A model generated the notes under the pieces. The model was given only the letters and a program-made list of their open reading frames with translations, ran no database searches and was not told the DNA's origin. A DNA stretch of 64,000 nt, from positions 3,148,329 through 3,212,328 of the forward strand of contig CM029121.1 in the NCBI GenBank assembly GCA_016859345.1, written 5' to 3'. The position numbers and the translations under genes were made by a program. Position 1 is the stretch's first letter. Each line of letters starts with the position of its first letter. Positions 37,066 to 48,455 of this stretch are shown one piece after another. This DNA is from Istiophorus platypterus. Lineage: Eukaryota > Chordata > Actinopteri > Istiophoriformes > Istiophoridae.

Positions 37066-37504
37066 TTCACAAGTGAAAATACAATGCAAAGTTGTTCACA
37101 CAAAAATCTTTTCAAATAAATGATTAAATCAAATATAGTTTTAGTTTTTACAGGAAGAGTATGTTAATAAAACCAGATTTCTATGTAGAAATTATTGTTT
37201 TCCCTATTGTTTTGAGAAAACTTAATTGAAAAACAATGTGGTGCTGTTTAAATTGCAAGACCATAATGTTGAAATAACAGCCTATTCTCATACTTTTTTT
37301 TTTTTTGCACTAGGCTAAGATAGCCTAGATTCCAGGATGCTATCAGTCTAATGCCAACGAAGAGGACTAACTATAGCCAGGCTATTATAGTATATATTGC
37401 CATATTGTCAGGGAAACTTTAGGCCTTGTTAAGTTACATGGGTAACAGTGATGAGATTTGAAGGCTATGGGTGAATGGAAAAACGCAACTCTGAAACCAG
37501 TCAA

Positions 37505-40500
37505 ATGGATCTGGAAGAGGACTTTTACTTTGAAGCCATTGACTCTACATAGTGGAATTTCTCATGGGTTTACAAACCCAAGATAATCTTATCGTAAGTA
37601 AACAATGTTTTGTTTATCCTTGCTATGTAATTTACTTCGTTTTTTGCAAGCAAATGTCAAATTATTTGGGTTCAAATGTCAGCTCTGCCCATTCACAATC
37701 TGTGAAGTTCAGTGGTCTGCTTCAGTGTCACCCACGACTAGTCCGCGTGATCACCACCACGAAAGTTTCAGCACCATAATTTCTGCTCAACACTGTCGTC
37801 AAAGTGGAAAGGTAATTTAGTCAAAAGAAACAACGTAATATCACAAGTTAAAGGTAGAGTTGAAGAGCGGGCGTCTATAAACTATGTTACTGCATTTCAT
37901 ACCGATTTTTTTTTTTCCATTATCTCTCCCCCCACCGTGTTAGGTTAGCTGCTAAAAAGGTATCAGATAGTTAGCTAGCTAATTTAGTGTAGCAGCTAAA
38001 GAATAGTATAGTCAACTGTCAGGTTAATTCAAAAAGGCAATTTAGTTAAAAGAAACGTGTTTTTATTTATTTCACTCGCTGATAGGCGGGGAACTGTTAA
38101 CTTTATGTTGCTGCATTTACTGCTGGCTGCTAATGGCTATATATTTTTATGGCTGTTTCAAGCCCCCCACGTGGACTTGCTACCACAACTGTAGACTATG
38201 CTAGCATGTTGGGGCATCAGTTAAACAATGTTGTCTTAGAAGAAGGTAGTTTTGAACATGATAGACTGTTGTTTTTGCAGCAGAACATTGCAAACGTTGA
38301 AGGGTTATGTGTTGCACTGTAGGATTCATAGAAACGAACCACACTGTGGTTCGTTTCTAAGTGTAAGAGCACTGATTGCAGGCAGATATTTTGCACATAT
38401 GCAGCATTTAAGGGTCACTGCTATCGAAAGCACAATATGCCAGCACCAACTGTTAGTGCTAACAACGGCACAGCAATTGTATCAAATTTTATTTGCACCA
38501 TGTGACTGATTTCAGACTGTGCAGGAACTTATTGTACTAAATGTTAAAAAAACATTTAGTGGAGGGAAGATCTGTGTCATGTTCTGTGGCTGGTTGTCAA
38601 AGCACATTTACTTTGAAGTCATCATTTGCTGTTCACTTGTCTAGGAAAAATCTGCAAAGTTCAGTGAATAGCATAAATGATATTTACAGAGAAATCACAC
38701 CCCAGTCCTCTGCCACTTCTTGTGAAGAGGCTTCCTAGACTTTAGATGGTGCAACAGAAGAAAGTACTGAATTGCCACCGAATTTCAATGAAACCTTTCT
38801 TAGGAATGTTTGCTTGTCTCTATCTAAAACTGTGGGGGCAGGTCAATACAGATAATTGTTGAAGAGATGCAAAATGTACATGAATTAGGCCTTGATTACA
38901 CTTTGAGCAAATTACACTCACTCTTGAAAGATGAGTTAAATCTAACTGATGATGTGATGCGAAAAGTCTGTGATTGTATTAAGGATTCTGATCTGTTCTC
39001 TTCATCTCACTTAGGCCTACTGAGAACAACCTATGCAAGAGCTCATACATTCAAAGGCATGTTCAAATATGTAGAGCCCAAAGCAGTTAGATTAGGATAT
39101 GATGAAAATATGAGACAAATGATTGCTTATTACATACCTGTGAAGCAAACCTTGATTAGTCTACTTTAATCAGAATTGTGGAAAAATTCAGTGTTGCAAC
39201 AGTCTAATGAAACAGATGCATGCGTTCTTAGTGACATTTGTGATGGACAAGCCTTCAAGTCCAACCAGTTCTTCATTGCAAACCCGGGAGGCCTGAAACT
39301 TATTTTATACCAAGACGCATTTGAAGTAGCCAATCTTCTTGGCTCAGCAAAAAAGGCACACAAAGTTCTCACTGTTTATCTTTCTGTGGCAAATTTGCCA
39401 GTTTGTGTGCGGTCTAACACAGATCTTATGTCCCTTGTCTTGCTGTGTGGAGAGGATGACCTAAAACACTTTGGATGTGCAAAAGTTTTTGCTGACATGT
39501 TATTGGATTTGAAAGATTTGGAGGAAAATGGAGTCACTGTAGGAGGAGAAAAAGTTCAAGGGGCTTTGTACTGTATTGCTGGGGATAATTTAGGGTCGCA
39601 CAGCATTGGCGGGTTTACTGAAAACTTAGTTATTGGTTTTTTGCAGGTACTGTGAGGTCACCAGAGACGAATTTAAGAAAGACCCAAATCTTGGAGGACA
39701 GAAACGGACCGCTGATACCTACGACGCTGCTGTCGCCTCTGTCTGACCTCAGTTTTATTCCTTTGACTTCTGTGCTCTCCTCAGTTTTCAATAATTAGCC
39801 TAACTTTCATGTATGCCAACCTGGTCTCCCACCTTGTTTAGGCCATGATATTTTGGAGGGTGTCTTGTCCTATGATCTTGCTCTGTACTTGAAGTATTTC
39901 ATCAAAAAAAGGAAATGGGTCACATGTACCCTTTAAACAGACGAATCAAACAATTTAAGTACAAAGACTCTGATGCTCTCACCAAGCCATGCACAGTCAA
40001 ATCTGGTGCACACAAACTCTCTGGTCAAGCTGTCCAGAACTGGAATTTTTTGAGGTTGCTACCTGTTCTAATTGGTGATGAGGTGCAAAATGCTGATGAT
40101 GACGACATGTGGCAGTTGACTCTCTTGTGCACAAACCATATTGACAATATCTTTGAGCAGAAGGTTTCGTTGTCACAGGTAGCTTATCTTGACATCATAA
40201 TCCAAGAGTATCTGGATTCAAGAAAGTGTTTGTTTCCTGAGAGTACGTTTCCTGAGAGTACTCTAAAACCAAAACAATTCTGAAATTTGGCCTCCTCATC
40301 AGATTATGGATGATGCATTTTGAAAGTAAACAGTTACTTCAAGAGATGTGCCAGGCATTTGAAAAAGTTTAAGAACATTTGCTTAACTTTCTCTGAAAGA
40401 CATCAGATGTTACAGGCATATGTCTCGGCAGGATCAGCATGCAGTGTGCTTCTGCAAATTAAAAATGGTTGTGCTTTTATTCCCAACCTTTACAGTGACA

Positions 40501-42490
40501 CAGTCAATCATGCTGTTAGTGAATTTGGATTTTCAGAAAATGATACCATCGTCTCCACAGAAATTCAGTACAAAGGTACATCATAAAAGAAGGGTGACTT
40601 CCTGGTCTTGAATAATGATGAGTCCATGGAATTTGGGTAGCTTGTCATCATTTTAATTCAGGATAATGCCACTATATTTTGTTACGGACGCGCACAAATC
40701 TGACCATCTTCCCGAATACCATGTGTACTCTTTGACAGAACAAAGTACAGGAATGCAGTGTGTTAACATTAATGACTTGGTAGATTTTTATCCATTAACA
40801 TCATACATCATTGATGGACAAAGAGTCATTCCACTGAAACACTGTTTTGTCAAAGAGATCTTGGACATGTTTGAATAGTTAAAAATATTAAAATTTATCG
40901 TAAAATGAGTAGAAGGACAGGTTTGGGAGCGTATTTGGCCTCAAATGGTGAATGGAATTATAATTTTAGCCTTTAGAGGTTCTCTATTTTTGATCCACTG
41001 ACTAGTGTACATAGTTTTGAACCTATTTCATATTGTGTCATATTGAGTTGTGTCTAATATGAATACAATATGTACAGTGTTCCTGAGTAAATGTGTCAGC
41101 TTCTTTTGTAATATTTCCTTTTATACCTTAAATGCAAATTGCAGACCATCACGGAGGTCTTGCCTTTCAGAAGTATCAAAAGGACATCTTAGAAGAAACT
41201 CTACAATCCCTGGGGGTAGAGACCCATGATGACTTTCAGTTTATTAAGGAAGAAGATTTTTTGTCAGCCTTGAGGCCCATACAAGCCCAGAAGCTGGTTG
41301 CTGCATGGAGTAAGTTCAGCATTCCTGTTCATGATGTGGCCAGTTATCCATATGGCTATAAAAGTTCAGTCAAAATATAAAAACAGCCATTTTATGTCTT
41401 TGTTTTGTGTGTGTGTTTTTAAAGGCCAGGCCCAGGAAAGTGGTTCTCCGAGCCTTGCTGCCTCACCAGGACCTTCCCCATCCTTGCTCTCTCTGTCACC
41501 AGTTTCAACTTCGTCATCCACCAGCTGTCAGAGCCCAGGTGGCTCTTTTCCAGACTCATTCCAGATTCCATGGGGAGAGTTCCCCAAGGCTTTGATGCAG
41601 GCTTTGGAGAGAGGTAAACGTCCAGATCCACGTTTGAGTAGGGAGATGGTTATAATTGTGGTCTGTGAAATGATGAAAGTAAAACCATCCATAAGTAAAA
41701 TGAATGCTACTGATGTGGCAAAAAAATGGTGGCGAAATAACCACCATCACTTCAAGATGTCATTGAGGGTCACATAATAGGCACTGGGTACCACTCCCTA
41801 GCAAAACAAATTCAAAACAGTGTTGAAAATATGAAACAGCCTTGAACACCAAAAATAACAAAAAGAAAGAATTGGCACGACTCTGACACTGACGAAATCC
41901 CCCCTGAAAAAGGGGCAGCAATTCAAGACAACTATGGGTGCATCAGTTGGCATGTCAAGTTTCTGCCCCTTGGAGAAACAGCCAAAAGCCAAAAGCAGAA
42001 AAAAGAGAAGCTTAAAAGTCTGTTTAGACAAAGTGATCAAAGTCCAGCTCCTGTGAAATTGCTGATTAAGTCGACGTTCTATACCCAATGCCAAGAGGTC
42101 AACAATGAGAAAGATGTAAAGCACCTCTCTGAAAACTGGCCATATGGGTTTACTGAGATTGGCACGACGGTAAACTTCAGTGAGCTCACAGGAGTAGAAC
42201 TCAAGGAGACCTTCCCGAGGAATGTGGAACAGAAGGGGGAAAGGCTGTTGCACTTCATGAAAACTGTTGCTGTGAACGAAATCAAAAGATTCTATCAAGC
42301 TGCGATGAAGCTACAACTGATGAGGGAGAACACGCAGGTTCCTCTGAAGATGTCACAGAGATGGTGCTGCTTCTTCTGGCTTACTTTGATGAGAAAGAAG
42401 ATGTGATGTTCCATTATGTGGAGGACACGTTTGGCTGGGGAAGTCGACATGGACCAAGTTCCCTTGACTCCCACAATTGTTGTGTGTGGT
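37505..42490 (+). pseudogene. Multi-exon C2H2/SAM-like transposon gene, decayed
   Basis: Open pieces in order: MDLEEDFYFEAIDST at 37,505; a C2H2 finger (CCFCSRTL...HCRIH) at 38,260-38,330; a second finger-like CSVAGCQSTF...H at 38,580-38,640; a large central domain (38,867-39,169, 39,176-39,655, 39,838-40,283, 40,320-40,878) with motifs such as YCIAGDNLGSHSIGGFTENL, LPPCLGHDILEGVLSYDLAL and SYFKRCARHLKKFKN; a SAM-like helical exon (41,145-41,309); an exon with IPWGEFPKALMQALERGKRP (41,425-41,777); and a C-terminal part at 41,880-42,490. Splice signals fit: acceptor TTGCAG before 41,145, donor GTAAGT at 41,310, acceptor TTTAAAG before 41,425. The family is present in many copies in fish as uncharacterised proteins. 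Several stops and frameshifts show it is dead here. I do not know its activity; transposase is an inference from copy number and position. Confidence 0.65.
38329..38359. repeat. Perfect 31-bp palindrome
   Basis: Two 15-bp arms, TAGAAACGAACCACA and its exact complement, around one central C. It starts right after the HCRIH residues of the first zinc finger and replaces the expected following codons. Confidence 0.9.
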
Positions 42491-42661
42491 AAGCTAACCT
42501 CACTCACCTGCGTTAAAGATGAACGGCTGAGACATAGATTCACTTTCTCTCTCTCCCTCCCTCCCTCCCTCCAATAAATTTACATTCTTGTGAATTGTAC
42601 ATTGACTAATGAGTGGTTTGTTACAGCATTTAGATGTAATTTGAAAGGGCTGCTATTTCTT

Positions 42662-43041
42662 CCTGCAAAAAAATCCTGTTGTTTTTACGGAAAAAAAAAA
42701 CTGGTAGGTGTGGTTACCAGAACAAAACTGTAAAAAAGAAATCAAACCATAAACATAGTTACAGAGTAACATGTACATTTAACATTTTAAAGATGTATAT
42801 TTAACATTGGATTTCAGTGATATTCAATTCATTGTTGCACTAAATGAACAAGTTGGCTGTGTAAATGTAACATTTTAAATGTGTAAATATCACTGAAATC
42901 CAATGTTTAATTCACGTTTAAAATGTTAAATCTACATGTTACTCCATAAATATGTTTATGGTTTAATGTGTTTTTTACAGTATTGCTCTGTTAACCACAG
43001 CTGCCAGTTTTTTCCATAAAAATAGGATTTTTTTTTAGAGT
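42662..43041. repeat. Long palindrome (fold-back) at the right end of the insertion
   Basis: The left arm (about 42,662-42,833) and the right arm (about 42,884-43,041) are inverted copies with scattered mismatches. Examples are GGATTTCAGTGATATT against AATATCACTGAAATCC, AGTAACATGTA against TACATGTTACT, and AAACCATAAACATA against TATGTTTATGGTTT. About 50 bp lie between the arms. The outer end reads TTTTTTTTTAGAGTGTA. It is either a fold-back MITE of its own or the complex terminal repeat of the neighbouring transposon. Confidence 0.85.
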
Positions 43042-43042
43042 G

Positions 43043-44022
43043 TACAATTCCCCAATCTGGCTGGTGCTGAAATCAACCTGCAAGTGGTAGCTCACCATCG
43101 ACTACCGCCCATTGATAAAGCAGGTTCCACTTTCCTGCTGGCCCATGATCCACTTGGATCAGGAGCTAGCCAAGGTAAAAGAGGCCTGTCTTTTCTCCAC
43201 CATGGACGTGGCCAACGGCTTCTGGACCATGAGAATCGACCCAGCTGATCAGTATAAACTGTCCTTTTCCTTTGGTAACTGTCAGTACACATGGAACCAC
43301 TGTCCATTGGGGTACTCGAACTACCCAGGAGAGTTCAACATCTTCCTCCATAAAGCCATGAGCGACGCCGCCACCAGCAGTAACCTCATCTATGTGAATG
43401 ACATCCTCATGAGAAGCAGAACTTTTGAGGAGCACCTGACTGAGATCTGGCACATTTTCAACCAGCTTACCAAACTGGCACTCACCACAAGCAAGTGGTA
43501 CAACACCAAGGTGGAGTACATGGGTCTCACAGTGGCCGCTGATTACATTGAGCCCCAATCAGGGAGAATTCAAGCCATCCGTGACATTGCAGCTCCGACA
43601 AATGTGTCGGAACTCAGGAGATTCCCGGGGGTCTGCAACTACTCCTGACAGTTCGTTGAGGACTATGCGGAGATAGCCCGACCCCTCATAGTTCTCCTCC
43701 GGAAAGACAAGCCATTTGAGTGGGGAGAGTCTCAAGAGCAGTCCTTCCAGCGAATGAAGGCGAAACTTTGTCCTTGTCGTCAGGGTAAGCAAGGCAAGGT
43801 GCTGAACAAGGTTTCACCTGGAGGCGAAATTCTCTTCCCACTGCCTCAGTGCCGCTCTGGCACAGAAATATGACACAGACAAGTGGGTTGTTGGCTATGT
43901 GAGCCAACCCCTGAGCAGCGTCGAGATTGAGTTCTGACTGTGAAAAGGCCCTTTTTGCCACCATGTGGTCTGTGGAGCACTTCCGCAGCTACATCGGGGG
44001 CAGAAGGTTATCATTGAGAATA
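43043..44022 (+). pseudogene. pol: Reverse transcriptase remnant of copy B (family 1)
   Basis: After the insertion the RT continues: SPIWLVLK, a TIDYRPL stretch, FSTMDVANGFWTMRIDPADQ (first catalytic Asp), TWNHCPLGYSNYPGEFNIFL, then LIYVNDILMRSRTFEEHL. The YVDD box reads YVND at 43,391-43,402, so a catalytic Asp is lost. After GRIQAIRDIAAPTNVSELRR and GVCNYS comes a TGA stop (43,646-43,648). The connection domain follows in other frames (for example a DKPFEWGESQEQSFQRMK segment). At about 44,022 the pol sequence (GQKVIIE) fuses directly to the interior of an LTR. RNase H and integrase are missing. Confidence 0.85.
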
Positions 44023-44136
44023 ACCGACCAAATGGGCAACCCCCCCCCCAACATGCGCGGAGTCAGCCAAACAGCAGGGTTCCCCTTAAGTCCACGGCTC
44101 ACATTTTGGGGTTGTGTGACGGATTTCACCCATTGG

Positions 44137-44153
44137 GACTTCACCCAAAGTTA
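44137..44153. repeat. LINE target-site duplication, left copy
   Basis: GACTTCACCCAAAGTTA, repeated exactly at 47,266-47,282. It marks the entry point of the LINE into the LTR. Confidence 0.93.
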
Positions 44154-47100
44154 ATGTAGCCGCAAGGGGACACAAGCCAGTGTCTTAATGTCCCAAGCCC
44201 AGATAAATACAGAGGGTTGTGTCAGGAAGGGCATCCGACGTAAAACTTTTGCCAAATCAAACATGCGAGTCAGATCTATTAATCCCATACCGGATCGGTC
44301 GAGGCCCGGGTTAACAACGACCGCCATCGGTGCTGTTCACCTACAGGGTGCCGGTGGAAATTGGACTACTGTTGGTAGAAGAAGGAGAGGAGGAAGGTGT
44401 GTTCGTAGGAAGAGAGAGAAGAGGAATGCCAAGAGGCTAGGACTGAGAGTAGGGACTTTGAATGTTGGAACCATGACAGGAAAGGGTAGAGAGTTAGTTG
44501 ACATGATGCAGAGGAGGAAGGTAGACATACTGTGTGTCCAGGAGACCAGGTGGAAAGGCAGCAAGGCTAGAAGTTTGGGAGCAGGGTTCAAGTTGTTCTA
44601 CCATGGTGTAGATAGGAAGAGAAACGGAGTAGGAGTTATCTTGAAAGAGGAGCTTGTTAGGAATGTCCTGGAGGTAAAAAGAGTGTTGGATAGAGTGATG
44701 AGTCTGAAGCTAGAAATCGAAGGTGTAATGTTCAATGTGGTTAGTGGGTATGCTCCACAGGTAGGCTGTGAGCTGGAGGAGAAGGAGAAATTCTGGTCGG
44801 ACCTTGATGAAGCCATACAGAGCATCCCTAGAGAGTTGTCATTGGTGCAGACTTCAATGGTCATGTTGGTGCAGGAAACAGAGGCGATGAGGAAGCGATG
44901 GGCAGATTCGGTATCCAGGAGAGGAACGCAGAAGGACAGATGGTGGTTGATTTTGCAAAAAGGATGGAAATGGCTGTAGTGAACACTTTCTTCCAGAAGA
45001 AGCAGGAGCACAGAGTGACGTATAAGAGTGGAGGTAGGAGCACACAGATAGACTACATCTTGTGTAGACGGTGTAATCTGAAGGAGATCAGTGACTGCAA
45101 AGTAGTGGTTGGTGAGAGTGTAGCCAGACAGCATAGAATGCTGGTGTGTAGGATGACCTTGGTGGTGAGGAAGACAAAGAGGACAAAGGCAGAGCAGAGG
45201 ACGAAATGGTGGAAGCTAAAAAAAAAGAGTGTTGCATGACTTTTAGGAAGGAGTTGAAGCAGGCTCATGGAGGTCAGGAGGTGCTTCTAGATGACTGGAG
45301 AACTGCAGCTAATGTGATCAGGGAGACAGGAAGGAGAGTACTTGGTGTGTCATCTGGAAGGAAAGTAGATAAAGAGACTTGGTGGTGGAATGAGGAGGTG
45401 CAGGAGTGTATACAGAAAAAGAGATTAGCTAAGAAGAAGTGGGACACTGAGAGGACTGAAGAGAGTAGACAGGAGTACAGGGAGATGCAGCGTAAGGTGA
45501 AAGTAGAGGTGGCAAAGGCCAAACAAGGGGCTTATGATGACTTGTATGTTAGGTTGGACAGTAAGGAGGGAGAGACTGATCTATACAGATTGGCAAGGCA
45601 GAGAGACAGAGATGGGAAGGACGTGCAGCAGGTTAGGGTGATTAAGGATAGAGATGGAAATGTATTGACAGGTGCCAGCAGTGTGATGGGAAGATGGAAA
45701 GAGTACTTTGAAGAGTTGATGAATGAGGAAAATGAGAGAGAACGAAGAGTAGAAGATGTGGCTGTTGTGGATCAGGAAATAGCAAAGATTAGTAAAGATG
45801 AAGTGAGGAAGGCACTGAAGAGGATGAAGAGTGGAAAGGCACTTGGTCCTGATGATATACCTGTGGAGGTATGGAAGTGTCTAGGAGAGGCGGCAGTAGA
45901 GTTTCTGACTGGGTTGTTTAACAGGATCTTAGATAGTGAGAAGATGCCTGAGGAATGGAGGAGAAGTGTGCTGGTGCCCATTTTTAAGAACAAGGGAGAT
46001 GTGCAGAACTGTGGCAACTACAGAGGAATAAAGCTGACGAGCCATACAATGAAGCTATGGGAAAGAGTAGTTGAAGCTAGACTAAGGGCAAAAGTGAGCA
46101 TTTGTGAGCAGCAGTATGGTTTCATGCCAAAAAAGAGTACCACAGATGCAGTATTTGCTTTGAGGATGTTGATAGAGAAGTACAGGGAAGGTCAGAGGGA
46201 GCTGCATTGTGTCTTTGTAGATCTGGAGAAAGCGTATGACAGGGTGCCCAGAGAGGAACTGTGGTACTGTATGAGGAAGTCTGGAGTGACAGAAGTATGT
46301 TAGAGTGGTGCAGGACACGTATGTGGACTGTAAGACAGTGGTTAGGTGTGCTGTAGGTGTGACAGAGGAGTTCAAGGTGGAGGTGGGACTGCATCAGGGA
46401 TCAGCTCTAAGCCCCTTCTTGTTTGCTATGGTGATGGACAGACTGACAGACGAGGTTAGACAGGAATCTCCATGGACTATGATGTTTGCAGATGACATTG
46501 TGATATGTAGTGAGAGCAGGGAACAGGCGGAGGAGAAGCTTGAGAGGTGGAGATTTGCCCTGGAAAGGAGAGGAATGAAGGTTAGCCGCAGCAAGACAGA
46601 GTACGTGTGTGAATGAGAGGGACCCAAGTGGAAGAGTGAGGTTACAGGGAGAAGAGATAAAGAAGGTGGAGGATTTTAAGTACTTAGGGTCAACAGTCCA
46701 GGGCAATGGAGAGTGTGGAAAAGAGGTGAAGAAGCGTGTGCAGGCAGGCTGGAACGGGTGGAGAAAAGTGTCAGGTGTGATGTGTGATAGAAGAGTTTCA
46801 GCTAAAATGAAAGGAAAGGTGTACAAAACTGTGGTGAGACCAGCGATGCTGTTTGGTCTAGAGACAGTGCCACTGAGGAAAAGACAGGAGGCAGAGCTGG
46901 AGGTAGCAGAGATGAAGATGTTGAGGTTTTCTTTGGAAGTGACCAGGATGGATAGGATCAGGAATGAGTACATCAGAGGGACAGCACATGTTAGAGGTTT
47001 AGGAGATAAAGTCAGAGAGGCCAGACTGAGATGGTTTGGACATGTCCTGAGAAGAGATAGTGAATATATTGGTAGAAGGATACTGAGTTTTGAACTGCCA

Positions 47101-47265
47101 GGCAGGAGGCCTAGAGGAAGACCAAAGAGGAGGTTTATGGATGTAGTGAAAGAGGACATGAAGGTAGTTGGTGTGAGAGAAGAGGACACAGAAGACAGGG
47201 TTAGATGGAGGACACTGGTTCGCTGTGGCGACCCCTAAAGGGAAAAGCCGAAAGAAAAAGAAGAG
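44154..47265 (+). mobile_element. Near full-length RTE-clade LINE
   Basis: A 3.1-kb element between two perfect 17-bp repeats. It starts ATGTAGCCGCAAGGGGACAC, has a short 5' leader with GTCAGGAAGGGCATCCG, one long coding region for endonuclease and RT, and a very short 3' end (CGACCCCTAAAGGGAAAAGC and an A/G-rich AAAGAAAAAGAAG tail) instead of a pure poly(A). One ORF, no ORF1 and a short repeat-like tail are typical for the RTE clade, which is frequent in fish. Its interruption by few frameshifts and the perfect duplication suggest a rather late insertion. Confidence 0.9.
44250..47238 (+). pseudogene. RTE-type LINE endonuclease-reverse transcriptase, frameshifted
   Basis: Endonuclease domain first: RVGTLNVGTMTGKGRELVDM, VDILCVQETRWKG (catalytic Glu) and FNVVSGYAPQVG, then DFNGHVG in another frame at about 44,850. 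RT domain: KALGPDDIPVEVWKCLGEA, VPIFKNKGDVQNCGNYRGI, QQYGFMPKKSTTDAVFAL, HCVFVDLEKAYDRVPREELW (first Asp), LHQGSALSPFLFAMVMDRL and MMFADDIVICSES (FADD box). C-terminal: FKYLGSTVQGNGECGKEV and RLRWFGHVLRRDSEYIGR, ending RWRTLVRCGDP before the stop. Frame changes lie at about 44,835, 45,220, 46,300 and 46,610. All catalytic boxes are intact, but the protein cannot be made from this copy. Confidence 0.92.
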
Positions 47266-47282
47266 GACTTCACCCAAAGTTA
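47266..47282. repeat. LINE target-site duplication, right copy
   Basis: Exact repeat of 44,137-44,153. Confidence 0.93.
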
Positions 47283-48284
47283 TAATAACACAGAATCTCC
47301 TGAAACTCACGCTTCTGGTTTGGACCTTCGCTATGACCAGTGAACTCCTCGCAGATAGATTTGGCAACAATAACGACGCCAGAGATTAGACTCCCTCCCT
47401 CATGGAGAATGCTCTAGTCATAGTTCGGAGTTTCTGTGTAAGCTATTTAACTTTTAGGCCTACGGATTCCCCTCACTGGTCGGGCCGCTCTCCACTTCCC
47501 CCTCTGTGTCAAGGAAACAGTTTAACCCGGTTCGAGACCCTGGACAGACCCTTTCGCCCGGATGCCCATGGAGGTGAAAACCTGGTAGGTAACGAGTCCT
47601 ACCCGTTTTACGAAGACGACGAAGGAACACAGACTTTGCTTCTTCCGAGTCGACAAACTAATTTCCAACCGTGAGCCTGAATTAAGTCACCTCGTCGAGA
47701 AGACACATTAGCCGCCTGGAGCCACTAACCAACATCTCCTCGTCTGCAAAAAGGATGCCAAGGACGAGCCCACCACGCCGCTGGACTCACCAAAGAGTAA
47801 GAGGCTTATAGCTCTGGGCAGACATTAGTAAGTAGAGTGTTAAGCGGTTTGAATTTTTGTCAAAATATTGTGTGCTGCTGTTATTAATTCATTGGTAACC
47901 ATACTTTAATGAATTATAATTTATCCATCTGCAGCGGATAAATTCTGTCCTGCTCTGCCCTCATGATCGAGACCAGTACTTTCTGTGTCGGTTAAAGGCC
48001 CAGACTTGCAACACTCATCAGCTTTGCCGGGTGAACTCTGCGTGACACAGATAAATACCATCCCTCGATCATGATCGCCAGAACATCGCTGACGAACTCG
48101 TCTACCTCTTCTTCTTCTACTCACGCACACATTCCTATTCGAACACCTGAGCACAGGGAAGTTCAAACCTCCCACTTAGCTTTTCTCCCCTGTGAAGTCA
48201 CGTGTTACCGGCGAGCCACCATTACACTTGATAGACGCCCTTCTGGCTGACCCTCACATTACGTGGCTGTAACAAGTCACGTCT

Positions 48285-48396
48285 ACATCACCGTAGACCC
48301 TCAAAACTTAGGAATAGGTTTCATTCTCAATCTGCCCATTATAGAGAGACAAAACATATACAGACTAAAGTCAGTATTGAAGGTCGGGTTCTGGAA

Positions 48397-48455
<59 letters not shown>

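Larger units (their letters stand above)
37066..43041. mobile_element. 6-kb insertion inside the RT of copy B
   Basis: RT homology ends after the residues VTDLHT and resumes with the residues PIWLVLK at about 43,050. Some 40-45 RT codons are missing in addition, so the event was not a clean insertion, or a later deletion followed. The insert holds a multi-exon, plus-strand gene remnant (37,505-42,490) and ends on the right with a 380-bp palindrome (42,662-43,041). The left end shows no copy of the right-end inverted repeat. The whole looks like a DNA transposon that carries an intron-containing gene; the family is not identified. Confidence 0.6.
44022..48284 (+). mobile_element. 3' LTR of copy B, truncated at both ends and split by a LINE
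   Basis: From AATAACCGACCAAATGGGC (44,024) the sequence follows the family-1 LTR from about 140 bp inside its start (compare AATAACCAACCAGATGAGC in the solo LTR near 1,920). It runs to 44,153 and resumes at 47,266 after the LINE with CACAGAATCTCCTGAAACTC, passes the CTGCAGCGGAT block near 47,930, and ends at about 48,284 after CAAGTCACGTCTAC. The solo LTR has the same words up to there and then its (CA)n segment. So the first 140 bp and the last 600-odd bp of the LTR are gone. Confidence 0.85.

Noticed and set aside
40230..40262. Short direct repeat GTTTCCTGAGAGTAC in tandem
   Set aside because: A local 15-bp duplication in a dead coding region; no sign of function.
41798..42298. 166-codon minus-strand frame
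   Set aside because: Antisense of the C-terminal part of the C2H2/SAM-like gene, which is supported by homologous order and splice sites on the plus strand.
43166..43558. 130-codon minus-strand frame
   Set aside because: Antisense of the RT core of copy B.
44598..45134. 178-codon minus-strand frame
   Set aside because: Antisense of the LINE endonuclease; no domain.
46407..47189. 260-codon minus-strand frame
   Set aside because: Antisense of the LINE RT. Serine/leucine-rich composition is the mirror of the LINE's purine-rich coding strand.
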